Below are positions 21,332 through 34,017 of a DNA stretch of 64,000 bases, piece by piece. Position 1 is the first letter of the stretch; every line of letters begins with the position of its first letter. The notes below the pieces were generated by a model. The model made no database searches, was not told the origin of the DNA, and saw only the letters and a program-made list of their open reading frames with translations. The DNA comes from Carnegiea gigantea (lineage: Eukaryota > Streptophyta > Magnoliopsida > Caryophyllales > Cactaceae). The stretch is from assembly GCA_029747015.1 (NCBI GenBank), contig JAKOGI010003157.1, positions 1 through 64,000 of the forward strand, written 5' to 3'. Both the position numbers and the translations under genes were made by a program.

Positions 21332-24300
21332 TCATGGATCCTCCAAATCAACATCTTCAATTTTGCGAACAACTCCGTCATAGAAATGTTTCAACCTATG
21401 ATCATTCACCTTGAAAATCTTGTTAGTATCAAGGCTCCTAATTTCTACCGTCCCATGAGGACGGACATGAGTGACTTCAAAAGGGCCTAGCCACCTAGAT
21501 CTAAGTTTCCCAGGAAATAATTTCAATTTGGAGTGAAATAACAGAACTTTATCTCCTACATGAAACTCTTTCCTAATCAACTTAGCATCATGAAATGCCT
21601 TAGACTTGCCCTTATAAATAACTAAATTATCATAGGCTTCTAACCTTATTTCCTCCAACTCCTGCAGTTGTAATTTCCTCTCCTTTCCTGCTTCCATATA
21701 ATCTATATTACACTTTTTCACAACCCAAAAGGATTTATGTTCTAATTCTACAGGCAAGTGACATGCTTTTCCAAAGACTGTCCTGTATGGTGACATCCCA
21801 ATTGGAGTTTTATATGCAGTCCTGATGGCCCAAAGTGCATCATCTAATCTATCACTCTAATCCTTCCTATCAGGTCTAACAATTTTCTCTAAAACCCCTT
21901 TAATTTCTTTCTTCATACTCTCAACTTGACCATTAGTCTGTGGGTGATAAGCAGTCGAGACCTTATGTGTAATATGAAACTTATCTAGCAAACCCTTCAA
22001 AGTTCTATTACAAAAGTGAGTTTCCCTATCACTAATGATGGCTTTAGGCATCCCATACCTATTCAAAATGTTTTTCTTAAGATGTTTAACCACAGTCTTA
22101 GCATCATCAGTTCTAGTTGGAATAGCCTCAACCCACTTGGATAAATAATCCACACAAACTAGAATATACTGATTACCATTGGAAGGGGGAAATAGGCCTA
22201 TAAAGTCAATGCCCCACACATCAAAAATTTCACATACAAAGATATTATATAAAGGCATTTGACTATTATCACGCAAATTTCCAGTTCTTTGGCACATGTC
22301 ACATCTTTTGCAGAATTCAAAACAATCTTTGTGAATTGTGGGCCAGAAAAATCCACATTCTAAAATTTTATGTGCAGTGCGTTTAGGACCAAAGTGACCT
22401 CCTCCATCTCGGGAGTGACAAAACTCCAAAATAGATAAAATTTCAGAATCGTCAACACATCTTCTAATTACTTGGTCACTACAAAAACGCCACAAATAGG
22501 GTTCATCCCACACATATAGTCTAGCTTGTGATTTAATTCTGTCCCTAGCATGTTTAGGCACATTAGCAAGGTCTTGGTAACTAAATAGTTAACAATGTCC
22601 ACATACTAAGGAAAAGTATCAGCAACAGCATATAAATGTTCATCGGGAAAAGAATCATTAGAGTCATTACTAATTTCTGCAGTTTGAATCCTACTCAAAT
22701 GGTCGGCTACTTGGTGATCTAGGCCTTTCCTATCCTTAATTTCTAAATCAAATTCTTGCAGGAGTAAAACCCATCTAATTAGTCTAGGTTTGGCCTCTTT
22801 CTTTTTCATTAAATATTTCAAAGCAGCATGATCAGAATATACAGTGATCTTAGTACCCAGCAAATAAAATTTAAACTTTTCCAATGCAAACACAACAGCA
22901 TACATTTCTTTCTCAGTGACCGTATAATTGCATTGTGCAGCATCTAATGTCTTACTGGCATAACAAATCACATGAGATTCCCTCCCCTGTTTTTGGCCTA
23001 AAGCAGCCCCAACTGCTTTATCAGATGCATCATAAAAAAGTTCAAAAGGAAGGGCATAATTAGGTGGTTGAACAATAGGAGGTGAAATCAGACACTTCTT
23101 TAATTCATCAAAAGCATGCTTGCAATCATTATTAAAATCAAACTCAAGATCCTTAGCAAGCAAAGCACATAACAGAGAAGCAATTTTTGAGAAATTCTTA
23201 ATGAATCGCCTATAAAACCCTACATGTCCTAAAAATGATCTAACATCTTTCACACTAGACGGGTAAGGCAAAGACTGAATCACTTCTACCTTAGCTTTAT
23301 CAACTTCTAACGCTTTTTCTGAAACGATATGGCCTAGGACCACTCCATGATCAACCATAAAATGACATTTTTCAAAGTTCAAAATTAGATTGGATTCAAT
23401 GCAACGCCTAAGAACTAATGTCAAATTATGTAGACTTTGGTCAAAAGAGTCACCATGCACAGTAAAATCATCCATAAACACTTGCATGATCTTATCCATG
23501 AAATCAGAAAATATGGACATCATACAACGTTCAAAAGTAGCAGGTGCATTACAAAGGCCAAAGGGCATGCGTTTAAATGCATAAGTACCAAAAGGACAAG
23601 TGAAAGTGGTCTTATCCTAGTCCTCTGGAGCTATGGGTACTTGTAAGTAACCCGAATACCCATCTAGGAAGCTGTAGTAAGAATGACCAGCTACCCTTTC
23701 TAACATTTGATCCATAAAGGGTAAGGAGAAGTGGTCTTTCTTTGTTGCTTTGTTTAGCTTCCTATAGTTAATACATACCCTCCAACCTGACTGCACTCGT
23801 GTGGGTATGAGCTCTCCCTCTTTGTTGGTTACTACAGTGGTGCCACCTTTCTTAGGGACTACATGTATAGGACTAACCCACTTAGAATTAGCAATGGGGT
23901 AGATCACCCCTGCTTCCAACCACTTTAAGATTTCCTTTTACACCACCTCCATCATGGGAGGATTGAGACGGCGTTGAGGATCTCTTTTAGGGGTTGCATC
24001 AGGTTCTAAGGCAATTTTATGTGTATAGAATGTTGGGCTTAGTCCTTTAATATCAGCTAAAGTTCATCCTATTGCACTCTTGTTATCTCTAAGAACTCTA
24101 ATCAATTTTTCCTCTTGTAGTTCAGTTAAAGAATTAGAGATAATCACAGGTAGAGTTTCGTCATCACCCAAGTATACATATTTCAAATTGGCAGGCAAGG
24201 GTTTCAATTCAGGCTTAACAACAGGATCTTGGGTTGACATGGCGTTAACACATAACTTTTGTCTAGCAATTTGAAAAGGGGGTTGCATGCTTTGTAAAGA

Positions 24301-25604
24301 CTTTAAATCATAAATGGCATCCACCAATTCATTACATAAAACATAATCACACTTAGTCAAATCAGTACTAGACAAACTATGAATAACAGCCAGATTCAAT
24401 ACATCATCAGTATCTAGTTCGAAAACATCTTGGGACAATTTTTCATATATATCCAAGGCACTCACATTATGTATATCAGTAGGAAACTGCAACATCTCAA
24501 ATATATTAATTACTTCACCATCAAATTCCATGGTTAACTGCCCACTATGCACATCAATCTTTGTTCTAGAGGTTTTCAAAAATAGTCGGCCAAGTAGAAT
24601 GGGTGGTTCATTCTCTCCCCCTCCCATGTCAAGTACATAGAAATCAGCAGGGAAGACAAGCTCATTCACCTGGACTAAAACATCCTCCAAGATACCATCA
24701 GGGTAAGCATTACTCCTGTCAGCTAACCGAATCACCAAGCTAATCTGTTCTAAAGGTCCAAGATTAAGAGAATCATAAACAGATCTAGGCATAACATTGA
24801 TAGACGCTCCTAAGTCAAGCATACATCTATCAAATCTACTGTTACCTATTTTACAAGGTATAGAAAACATGTCAGGGTCTTTGCACTTAGGAGGTAACTT
24901 CTTTTGAAACACAGCAGACAAGTTTTCCCCCACACTTATCTTTTCATTACCCTTCAGCTTCCTTTTATTGGTGCACAACTCTTTCAGAAACTTCGCATAT
25001 CTAGGCACCTGCTTTATAGCATCTAAAAGGGGAATATTGATTTCTACCTTTCTAAACGTGTATAAAATCTCATCATTAGCTGCATCACGCGTAGGTTGGG
25101 CATATCTTTGTGGGAAGGGTGGTCTAGGAACATAGTGAGGAAGTTTGTTGAAGTCCTCTAGAGTCATCTCTTGATGCTTCCTACATTTAGGTTCTTCCCC
25201 CTTCTCTTTCTCGGTCTCAACTAGTTCCTTGGTCTTAGTTTTCTCACTCACCTCTTTCTCAGTCTCAACCTCTTTCTTAGACATATGGGGCTCTCCTAGT
25301 TCTTTTCCACTCCTTAAGGTTATGGCACTGACATTGTCCTTAGGATTTGTAAAGGGTTGGGCAGGTAATCTATTACTATTCTGAGACTGCATATTACTAA
25401 CCAAGGTTCCTAAGGCAGATTGGGTCTGGCTCATTTGCTTAAGGACAGTTTCTATTGAATTAAATCTGGCCTCTGTCTCTTTCTTATCTTGGTCCATCTT
25501 TTTAATTAGTTGTTCTAACAAAAGGGAGGTCTTATCAGTTTGGTTAGCTGGAGGTTGAGGTCGAGCAAAACCAGGTGGATTAGATGGTCCATACCTAAGG
25601 TTAG
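21332..25604 (-). pseudogene. Athila-type gag-pol, 5'-truncated and stop-ridden (inverted copy)
   Basis: Read on the minus strand: gag C-terminus (from about 25,604, NLRYG...), aspartic protease (LDLGASINVMPR, about 24,845-24,780, then ILLGR near 24,595), reverse transcriptase (FMDD variant of YMDD near 23,463-23,480, [12 protein letters not shown] near 23,560), RNase H ([15 protein letters not shown] near 23,030; [10 protein letters not shown]), and integrase (zinc-binding C-x2-C CDMCQ near 22,290; WGIDF, SDRETHF, then E in VESM). Breaks include stops at about 24,062, 23,615, 22,604 and 21,855 and a small deletion near 22,575. The first ~340 residues of gag seen in the plus-strand copy are absent; the frame ends at a rearrangement junction near 25,605. 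It cannot encode a functional polyprotein. Confidence 0.92.
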
Positions 25605-25610
25605 CATATC

Positions 25611-25625
25611 AAGTGTGGGGGTATT
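25611..25625 (+). other. Isolated polypurine tract before LTR3
   Basis: AAGTGTGGGGGTATT, the same sequence that precedes LTR2 on its own strand. It is the only internal sequence left upstream of LTR3. Just left of it the minus-strand gag ends, with about 6 bp (CATATC) of unmatched sequence between. Confidence 0.85.
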
Positions 25626-27472
25626 TGTTACAACTTTATTTTTACATTTATTCTATTCTTATTTGCTTAGTTATTTTTGTTATTTGTAGCATATAATTGC
25701 ATGATTAGTTACATTTGCATATTTAGAAAAAAATAACAATAAGAACAAAAATATGGGTTATTGGACCAAATTTAATTCGTAGTTTTAATTATGGGTTAAA
25801 ATAGTAATATTGAGCTAATTTTAAAGTAATATTTAATTTTTTTTTCTCCCCTATTTTTCAGGTTAAATAAATTATCAAGAGCGTTCCATTCCGAAGTATT
25901 CAATAAACTCGGGCAAGTTGCAAGAAGAACATGCAGTATTATCAAAAATGAAGATCGAGTCAGGAAAAGCCCAACCCAGCAATTTTTCCACTTTGAAAAA
26001 AAAAATAAAAAAGAAAAAAATCAAACCTCAGCAGGCCGTGAACCACCCCCCATTTTTAGCCCTCTCTCTCCTCCTCCTCCTCCCCCGATTTCTCTGCCTC
26101 CTCATCACCATTTTCAGTCACAGCATCACCCCATCTTCCTCACCCCCTGAAATTTCTCCTTCTTCTCCACAAACCCAGGGCATCCACAAAATCACATGGC
26201 TCACCTTTTTCTCTCCTGCCTCAAAGGCACGCCACAGAGAGCCATCAGCAAGTCCATCATACAGTCATTATAAAAGGGCAGTTGACCGATCAAGCAAGGA
26301 TATCATCTCATCTCCATCTCATCTCATATCTCACTCCCTCATCCTCTGCTCGTCATCGAAAAAAAAAAACATCATCACCATCGTCACCGTCTGATCGAAA
26401 ATCAAGCATCATAATACATCATCAGAATATCATCATAATCATCAGCTTCATCGTCGATCATCATCGGCAGTCATCATCATACTCTCCATTTTTTTGGTGT
26501 GGTTTGCTCTGCTTCGTCCGCTTTCCTCTGTTTTTGTTTTTTTATTATTTTTTATTTGATTTTTTTTTATTTATTATTTTGGAGTTATTTATTAAAGTTA
26601 TTTGTTTTAGTGTTAATATGTTAGGATAATTTAATATTTGCTTGACCTTAATATTTGAATTTGCCATGTGTTATTTTTGAGATAAATTTTGAGCTTAAAT
26701 TTTATATTGTGTTTATGTGAGTAATCTGAGTTGATTGGGATTAATTGTTTAATATTGAATGTTGAATTATTTTTGTTTGGCCACCTAAATAATTTTAACA
26801 TTTAAATAGTGTTAACTAGTAACAACTTTTGACTATTAAGGTTAAAAGAATCAACTTAGGTCTAAATTACATTAATCTGCTGTAGAGGATTTAATGGTGT
26901 AGGTTAAATGAAGTTTTCCTAAATCGTCATGCGTTGAGTCCTTAATTTATTATGTTGTAGAGTAATAAATTAAGCGACTTAATAGAATTCATCCTTAGAC
27001 GTTCTAGGGTGTATTAACCAGTAAGGGAAAATAAGGGTTACAGACGTTCTTAACCTTCAGTTTAACTATTCCGTAAATATAATATGTGTATCGAGGATTG
27101 AATAACATAGCATGGTAAAATATACATTAAAGGTCAAGCAATTTTTTTTCTCAATTGAGTAATATTTGTCACCTTCTATTTTGCATAAATTTTATTATTA
27201 GTTTAAAATTTTGGTGCCTTACAATTTATTTTGTTCTTTAGATAATCGAAAATTTTATCCAATCACCCCCCCCAATTTGTTTCTTTTCCGAAATTGTTTG
27301 AGTTATAAAGTTAGATCTAGGAGTTAGTAATACGTTTTTTTATTTATGAGAATTCATTTCTTAGTAACCTAAAATTTATTTCCTCGTGGGATCGACCCTA
27401 CTTGTCCTATCTATAGTTTTTTAAAAGGGTGTTTAGGTTATTTAATTTGTAGGCACTGCGACAAGCCTTACA
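25626..27472 (+). repeat. LTR3 of E2
   Basis: Starts TGTTACAAC and ends CCTTACA. TATAAAAG is at 26,269-26,276. It is more diverged from LTR1 and LTR4 in its middle (about 26,520-26,720), where some sequence is lost. The primer-binding site follows at 27,478-27,495. Confidence 0.92.
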
Positions 27473-27477
27473 AATTT

Positions 27478-27495
27478 TGGCGCCGTTGCCGGGGA
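27478..27495 (+). other. Primer-binding site after LTR3
   Basis: TGGCGCCGTTGCCGGGGA, complementary to the 3' end of plant tRNA-Asp. No coding sequence follows; only an 83-bp filler separates it from LTR4. Confidence 0.88.
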
Positions 27496-27578
27496 AAGTT
27501 GTAACTTTGTAATATTACAGAATCAAACCTTAGCTTGATTCTTTTTTATTATGCTACAAATAACAAATGTAAAGATTC
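27496..27578. other. Filler between LTR3 and LTR4 containing inverted LTR snippets
   Basis: The filler begins AAGTTGTAAC, the reverse complement of the LTR start. It contains an AGAATCAAACC...AGCTTGATTCT imperfect palindrome, and ends with ATTATGCTACAAATAACAAA, nearly the reverse complement of a piece located ~70 bp inside the LTR. It looks like patchwork sequence copied from the LTR start. Confidence 0.7.
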
Positions 27579-29476
27579 TGTTACAACTTTATTTTTACAT
27601 TTATTCTATTCTTATTTGCTTAGTTACTTTTGTTATTTGTAGCATATAATTGCATGATTAGTTACATTTGCATATTTAGAAAAAAATAACGATAAGAACA
27701 AAAATATGGGTTATTGGACCAAATTTAATTCGTAGTTTTAATTATGGGTTAAAATAGTAATATTGAGCTAATTTTAAAGTAATATTTAATTTTTTTTCTC
27801 CCCTATTTTTCAGGTTAAATAAATTATCAAGAGTGTTCCATTCCGAAGTATTCAATAAACTCGGGCAAGTTGCAAGAAGAAGATGCAGTATTATCAAAAA
27901 TGAAGATCGAGTCAGGAAAAGCCCAGCCCAGCAATTTTTCCACTTTGAAAAAAAAAATTAAAAAAAAAAAATCAAACCTCAGCAGGCCGTGAACCACCCC
28001 TCATTTTTAGCTCTCTCTCTCCTCCTCCCCCGATTTCTTTGCCTCCTCATCACCATTTTCAGTCACAGCATCACCCCATCTTCCTCACCCCCTGAAATTT
28101 CTCCTTCTTCTTCTCCACAAACCCAGGGCATCCACAAAATCACATGGCTCACCTTTTTCTCCTCCTCCCTCAAAGGCACGCCATAGAGAGCCATCAGCAA
28201 GTCCATCATACAGCCATTATAAAAGGGCAGTCGATCGATCAAGCAAGGATATCATCTCATCTCCATCTCATCTCATATCTCACTCCCTCATCCTCTGGTC
28301 GTCATCGGAAAAAAAAAAAAAAAACATCATCACCATCGTCACCGTCTGATCGAAAATCAAGCATCATAATACATCATCAGAATATCATCATAATCATCAG
28401 CTTCATCGTCGATCATCATCGGCAGTCATCATCATACTCTCCATTTTTTTGGTGTGGTTTGCTCTGCTTCGTGCCCCTCTGCTCTGTTTTCTATTTTTTT
28501 TTCGCCCTTTTTTTGTTTTCTCTGCCCGTGAACCTTAGTTGGATTTAGTTCATTTACTTTTTTTTTTTAATTTTAATGTTATTTATTGAAGATATTCGAA
28601 TTAGTGTCATTATGTTTAATATTTGCTTGACCTAATATTATATTTTATCATGTGAAGTTATTTATGAGATAAGTTGTGTGTGCTTAGATTTTTATATTAT
28701 GTTTGTGAATAATCTTAGTTGATTTGGTTTAATTGTTTGATATTGAATGTTAAATTATTTCTGTTTGGCCACCTAAATGATTCTAACATTTAATTAGTGT
28801 TAACAAGTAACAACTTTTGACTATTGGTGTTAAAAGAATCAACTTAGGTCTAAATTACATTCAATCTGCTGTTGAGGATTTAATGGTTTAGGTTAAATGA
28901 AGTTTTCCTAAATCGTCATGCATTGAGTCTTTAATTTATTATGCTGTAGAGTAATAAATTAAGCGACTTAATAGAATTCATCCTTCGACGTTCTAGGGTG
29001 TATTAAACAGTAAGGGAAAATAGGGGTTACAGACGTTCTTAACCTTCAGTTTAACTATTCAGTAAATATAATATGTGTATCGATGATTGAATAACATAGC
29101 ATGGTAAAATATGCATTAAAGGTCAAGCAATTTTTTTAAATTGAGTAATATTTGTTATCTTCTATTTTGCATAAATTTTATTATTAGTTTAAAATTTTAG
29201 TACTTTACAATTTAATTATATTGTTTATTAGCTAATAGAATATTCTATCCAATTCCTCCCCCCCCTCCAAATTAGTTTTGTTTTTGTTCGCGATTGTTTG
29301 AGTTATATAATTAGAACTAGGAGTAGTAATACATTTTTTTTGAGACTTCATTCCTGAGTAGCTTAAAATTTATTTTCTCATGAAATCGACCCTACTTACC
29401 CTATCTATAGTTTTTAATATATAATTAAAAGGGTGTTTAGGTTATTTAATTTGTAGGCACTACAACAAGCCTTACA
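27579..29476 (+). repeat. LTR4 of E2
   Basis: A complete 1,898-bp LTR, TGTTACAAC...CTTACA, with TATAAAAG at 28,218-28,225. It is followed by the primer-binding site at 29,482-29,499 and the leader into gag. The near-end segment (29,150-29,260) matches the truncated end of inverted LTR2 more closely than it matches LTR1 or LTR3. Confidence 0.93.
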
Positions 29477-29481
29477 AATTT

Positions 29482-29499
29482 TGGCGCCGTTGCCGGGGA
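29482..29499 (+). other. Primer-binding site after LTR4
   Basis: TGGCGCCGTTGCCGGGGA, five bases after the LTR end, the tRNA-Asp-type site. The leader (29,500-29,632) has an ATT-rich microsatellite and ends TTTTTTCAG just before the gag start. Confidence 0.9.
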
Positions 29500-29632
29500 A
29501 ATTATTTTGGTTACAAAGTTTTGAATTTAATCTCATTATGTATTATTTTTTATTATTATTATTATTCTTATTATTATTATTATTTGCTTTACTCTATTTT
29601 ATTTCAATTAATTATATATTTTTTTCAGGTTT

Positions 29633-32600
29633 ATGAACGTTGACGAGAGAATAAGACGTATAAACATATACGTTGAATTCTTGAATACCGCCACTGTAGA
29701 GCAGCTACTAGAATTTTTTGAGAACGACGAAGAAGACGAGGAAGAACCACTTATGGCGACGGCAAGGACTTTGAAGGAGTTAGCTGCGCCAGATGTCTCG
29801 CAACAGCCGCTTGGTATTGTTTTTCCTGAATTGGAGAAACCGTTGAAGCTGAATTCAGGTTTTCTAAATATTTTACCTAAATTTAATGGTTTATCTGGCG
29901 AAGATCCTCATATGCACTTAAAAGAATTTTTAGTTGTTTGTTCTACTATGAGACCTGATGGGATTGATGAGGATCAGGTTAAGCTTCGTGCTTTTCCTTT
30001 TTCTCTTCATAACTTAGCTAAAGATCGGTTGTATAACCTTCCTCCTGCGTCTGTTACTACTTGGACTCAATTGCAAAAATCTTTTCTTGAGAAATTTTTC
30101 CCTGCTAGTAGAATTGGTGCCATTAGAAAGCAAATTTGTGGAATTAGGCAAAATTTGAATGAGTCATTATATGAATACTGGGAAAGGTTTAAAAGACTAT
30201 GTAGCAGTTGTCCCCAACATCAGATTAATAACCAATGGCTGATTCAATACTTTTATGAAGGACTATTGCCTAATGATAGGGGCATGATAGATGCTGCTAG
30301 CGGAGGAGCCTTAGTTGACAAAACACCTAGCCAGGCTATGACCCTGATCTCTAATATGGCCCAAAACTCACAACAGTTCAATACTCGATCTGGCTTAATT
30401 AATGGTGGGGTTAATGAGATTGATACTATTCAATACCAGTTAGCAGCTTTGACCTCTAAGATAGATAAGTTGATGCCCAAAGGACCTAGTGCTGGGGTAA
30501 TGTGTGGAATATGCTCTATAGAAGGTCACCCCACTGATGCTTGGCCAACCTTACAAGAGGGGAATGTGAATGCTATGTTTAACCATCAACCTAGGAAGTA
30601 TGACCCTTACTCCAACACTTACAATGAGGGTTGGAGAGATCATCCTAACCTTAGGTATGGACCACCTAATCCATCTGGTTTTGCTCGACCTCAACCTCCA
30701 GCTAACCAAACTGATAAGACCTCTCTTTTGTTAGAACAGCTAATGAAAAAGATGGACCAAGATAAGAAAGAGACAGAGGCCATATTTAATTCAATGGAAA
30801 CTGTCCTTAAGCAAATGAGCCAGACCCAATCTGCCTTAGGAACCTTGGTTAGTAATATGCAGTCTCAAAGTAGTAATAGGTTGCCTGCCCAACCCTTTAC
30901 AAACCCTAAGGATAATGTCAGCGCCATAACCTTAAGGAGTGGAAAAGAACTAGGACAGCCCCATATGTCTAAGAAAGAGGTTGAGACTGAGAAAGAGGTG
31001 AGTAAGAAAACTAAGACCAAGGACCTAGTTGAGACTGAGAAAAAGAAGGGGGAAGAACCTAAGAGTAGGAAGCATCAAGAGATGACTCTAGAGGACTTCG
31101 ACAAACTTCTTCACGATGTTCCTAGACCACCTTTCCCAGAAAGATATGCCCAACCTGAGCGTGATGCAGCTAATGATGAGATTTTAGACACGTTTAGAAA
31201 GGTAGAAATCAATATTCCCCTTTTAGATGCTATAAAGCAGGTGCCTAGATATGCGAAGTTTCTGAAAGAGTTGTGCACCAATAAAAGGAAGCTGAAGGGT
31301 AATGAAAAGATTAGTGTGGGGGAAAACTTGTCTGTTGTGTTTCAAAAGAAGTTGCCTCCTATGTGCAAAGACCCTGGCATATTTTCTATATCTTGTAAAA
31401 TAGGTAACAGTAGATTTGATAGATGTATGCTTGACTTAGGAGCGTCTATCAATGTTATGCCTAGATCTCTTTATGATTCTCTTAATCTTGGACCTTTAGA
31501 ATAGACTAGCTTGGTGATTCAGTTAGCTGACAAAAGTAATGCTTACCCTGATGGCATCTTAGAGGATGTTTTAGTCTAGGTGAATGAGCTTGTCTTCCCT
31601 GCTGATTTCTATGTACTTGACATGGGAGGGGGAGAGAATGAACCACCCATTCTACTTGGCCGACCATTTTTGAAAACCTCTAGAACAAAGATTGATGTGC
31701 ATAGTGGCCAGTTAACCATGGAATTTGATGGTGAAGTGATTAAGTTTAATATGTTTGAGGCCATGCGATTTCCTACTGACGTACATAATGTGAGTGCCTT
31801 GGATGTATATGAAAAATTATCCCAAGATGTTTTTGAACTAGATACTGATGATGTATTGAATCTGGCTGTTACTCATAGTTTGTCCAGTACTGATTTGACT
31901 GAGTGTGATTATGTTTTATGTGATGAATTGGTGGATGCTATATATAATCTGAAGTCTTTACAAAGCATGCAACCCCCTTTTCAAATTGCTATACAAAAGT
32001 TATGTGTTAATGCCATGTCAGCCCAAGATACTATTGTTAAGCCTGAATTGAAACCTCTGCCTGCTAATTTGAAATATGTATACTTGGGTGATGCTGAAAC
32101 TTTACCTGTGATTATCTCTAATTCCTTAACTGAACTGCAAGAGGAAAAATTGATTAGAGTTCTTAGAGATAACAAGAGTGCAATAGGATGGACTTTAGCT
32201 GACATTAAAGGACTGAGCCCAACATTATGTACACATAAAATTGCCTTATAACCTGATGCAACCTCTAAAAGAGATCCTCAACGTCGTCTCAATCCTTTTA
32301 TGATAGAGGATGTACAAAAGGAAATCTTAAAGTGATTGGAAGCGGGGGTGATTTACCCCATTGCTGATTCTAAGTGGGTTAGTCCCACACATATAGTCCC
32401 TAAGAAAAGTGGCACCACTATAGTGACCAACAAAGAGGGAGAGCTCATACCCACACGAGTACAGTCAGGTTGGAGGGTATGTATTGACTATAGGAAGCTA
32501 AACAAAGCAACTAAGAAAGACCACTTTCCCTTACCTTTTATGTATCAAATGTTAGAAAGGGTAGCAGGTTATTGTTACTATAACTCCCTAGATGGGTATT

Positions 32601-34017
32601 CGGGTTACATACAAGTACCCATAGCTCCAGAGGACCAAGATAAGACCACCTTCACTTGTCCTTTTGGTACTTATGTGTTTAAACGCATGCCTTTTGGCCT
32701 TTGTAATGCACTTGCTACTTTTCAATGTTGTATGATGTTCATATTTTCTGATTTCATTGATAAGATTATAGAAGTGTTTATGGATGATCTTACCATGCAT
32801 GGTGACTCTTTTGACCAAAGTTTGTATAATTTGACATTAGTTCTTAGGCGTTGCATTAAATCCAATCTAATTTTGAACTTTGAAAAATGTCATTTTATGG
32901 TTGATCATGGAGTGGTACTAGGGCATATCGTTTCAGAGAAAGGTTTAGAAGTTGATAAAGCTAAGGTAGAAGTGATTTAGTCTTTGCCTTACCCATCTAG
33001 TCTGAAAGATATTAGATCATTTTTGGGACATGTAGGGTTTTATAGACGATTCATTAAGAATTTCTCAAAAATTGCTTCTTCGTTAAGTGCTTTGCTTGCT
33101 AAGGATGTTGAGTTTATTTTTAATGATGACTGCAAGCATGTTTTTGATGAGTTAAAGAAGTGTTTGATTTCGACTCCTATTGTTCAAGCACCTAATTATG
33201 CCCTTCCTTTTGAACTTTTATGTGATGCATCTGACAAAGCAGTAGGGGCTGCTCTAGGGCAAAAATAGGGAAGGGAATCTCATGTGATTTGTTATGCCAG
33301 TAAGACATTAGATGCTGCACAATATAATTATACTGTTACTGAGGAAGAATTGTATGCTGTTGTGTTTGCATTGGAAAAATTTAGATCTTATCTGCTGGGT
33401 ACTAAGATCATTGTATATCCTGATCATGCTGCTTTAAAATATTTAATGAAAAAGAAAGAGGCCAAGCCTAGGCTAATTAGATGGGTTTTACTCTTGTAAG
33501 AAGTTGATTTAGAAATTAAGGATAGGAAAGGCCTAGATCACCATGTAGCTGACCATCTGAGTAGGATTCCAACTGCAGAAATTAGTAAGGATTCTAATGA
33601 CTATTTTCCTGATGAATATTTATATGTTGTTGTGGAAACTTTTCCTCGGTATGTGGACATTGTTAACTATTTAGTTACCAAAACCTTTCCTGCTAATGTG
33701 CCTAAACATGCTAGGGACAGAATTAAATCACAAGCTAGACTATATGTGCGGGATGAACCCTATTTATGGTGTTTTTGTAGTGACCAAGTAATTAGAAGAT
33801 GTGTTGATGATTTTGAAATTTTATCTATTTTGGAGTTTTATAACTCCCGAGAGGGAGGAGGTCACTTTGGTCCTAAACGCACTGCACATAAAGTTTTAGA
33901 ATGTGGATTTTTCTGGCCCACAATTCACAAAGATTGTTTTGAATTCTGCAAAAGATGTGACATGTGCCAAAGAACTGGAAATTTGCGTGATAATAGTCAA
34001 ATGCCTTTATATAATAT
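29633..34017 (+). pseudogene. Athila-type gag-pol, 5' part (plus-strand copy)
   Basis: The start is ATG at 29,633 after the leader. The first open part (623 codons to 31,504) covers the gag core (PKFNGLSGEDPHMHLKEF near residue 85), a zinc knuckle (CGICSIEGHPTDAW, last Cys replaced by Trp) and most of protease (LDLGASINVMPR near residue 602). Later parts carry reverse transcriptase (FMDD near 32,780), RNase H and the integrase zinc region (CDMCQ near 33,957). In-frame stops fall at about 31,502, 31,577, 32,249, 32,333, 32,978, 33,266 and 33,497. Several are CAG or CAA to TAG or TAA, or TGG to TGA, compared with the inverted copy. At 34,018 the integrase region is cut by copia element E3 and resumes at 44,682. 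Confidence 0.93.

Noticed and set aside
18127..25604. Independent insertion of a separate minus-strand element
   Set aside because: The segment lacks a second LTR on its gag side and a target duplication, and its ends fall inside E2 sequence, so rearrangement is the better reading; a misassembly is not excluded.
25918..28548. Pro/Ser/His-rich frames starting near 16,468, 25,918, 26,282, 27,989, 28,144 and 47,672 as proteins
   Set aside because: They recur at the same place in each LTR of E2, span its promoter region and break differently in each copy, so they are LTR sequence, not genes.
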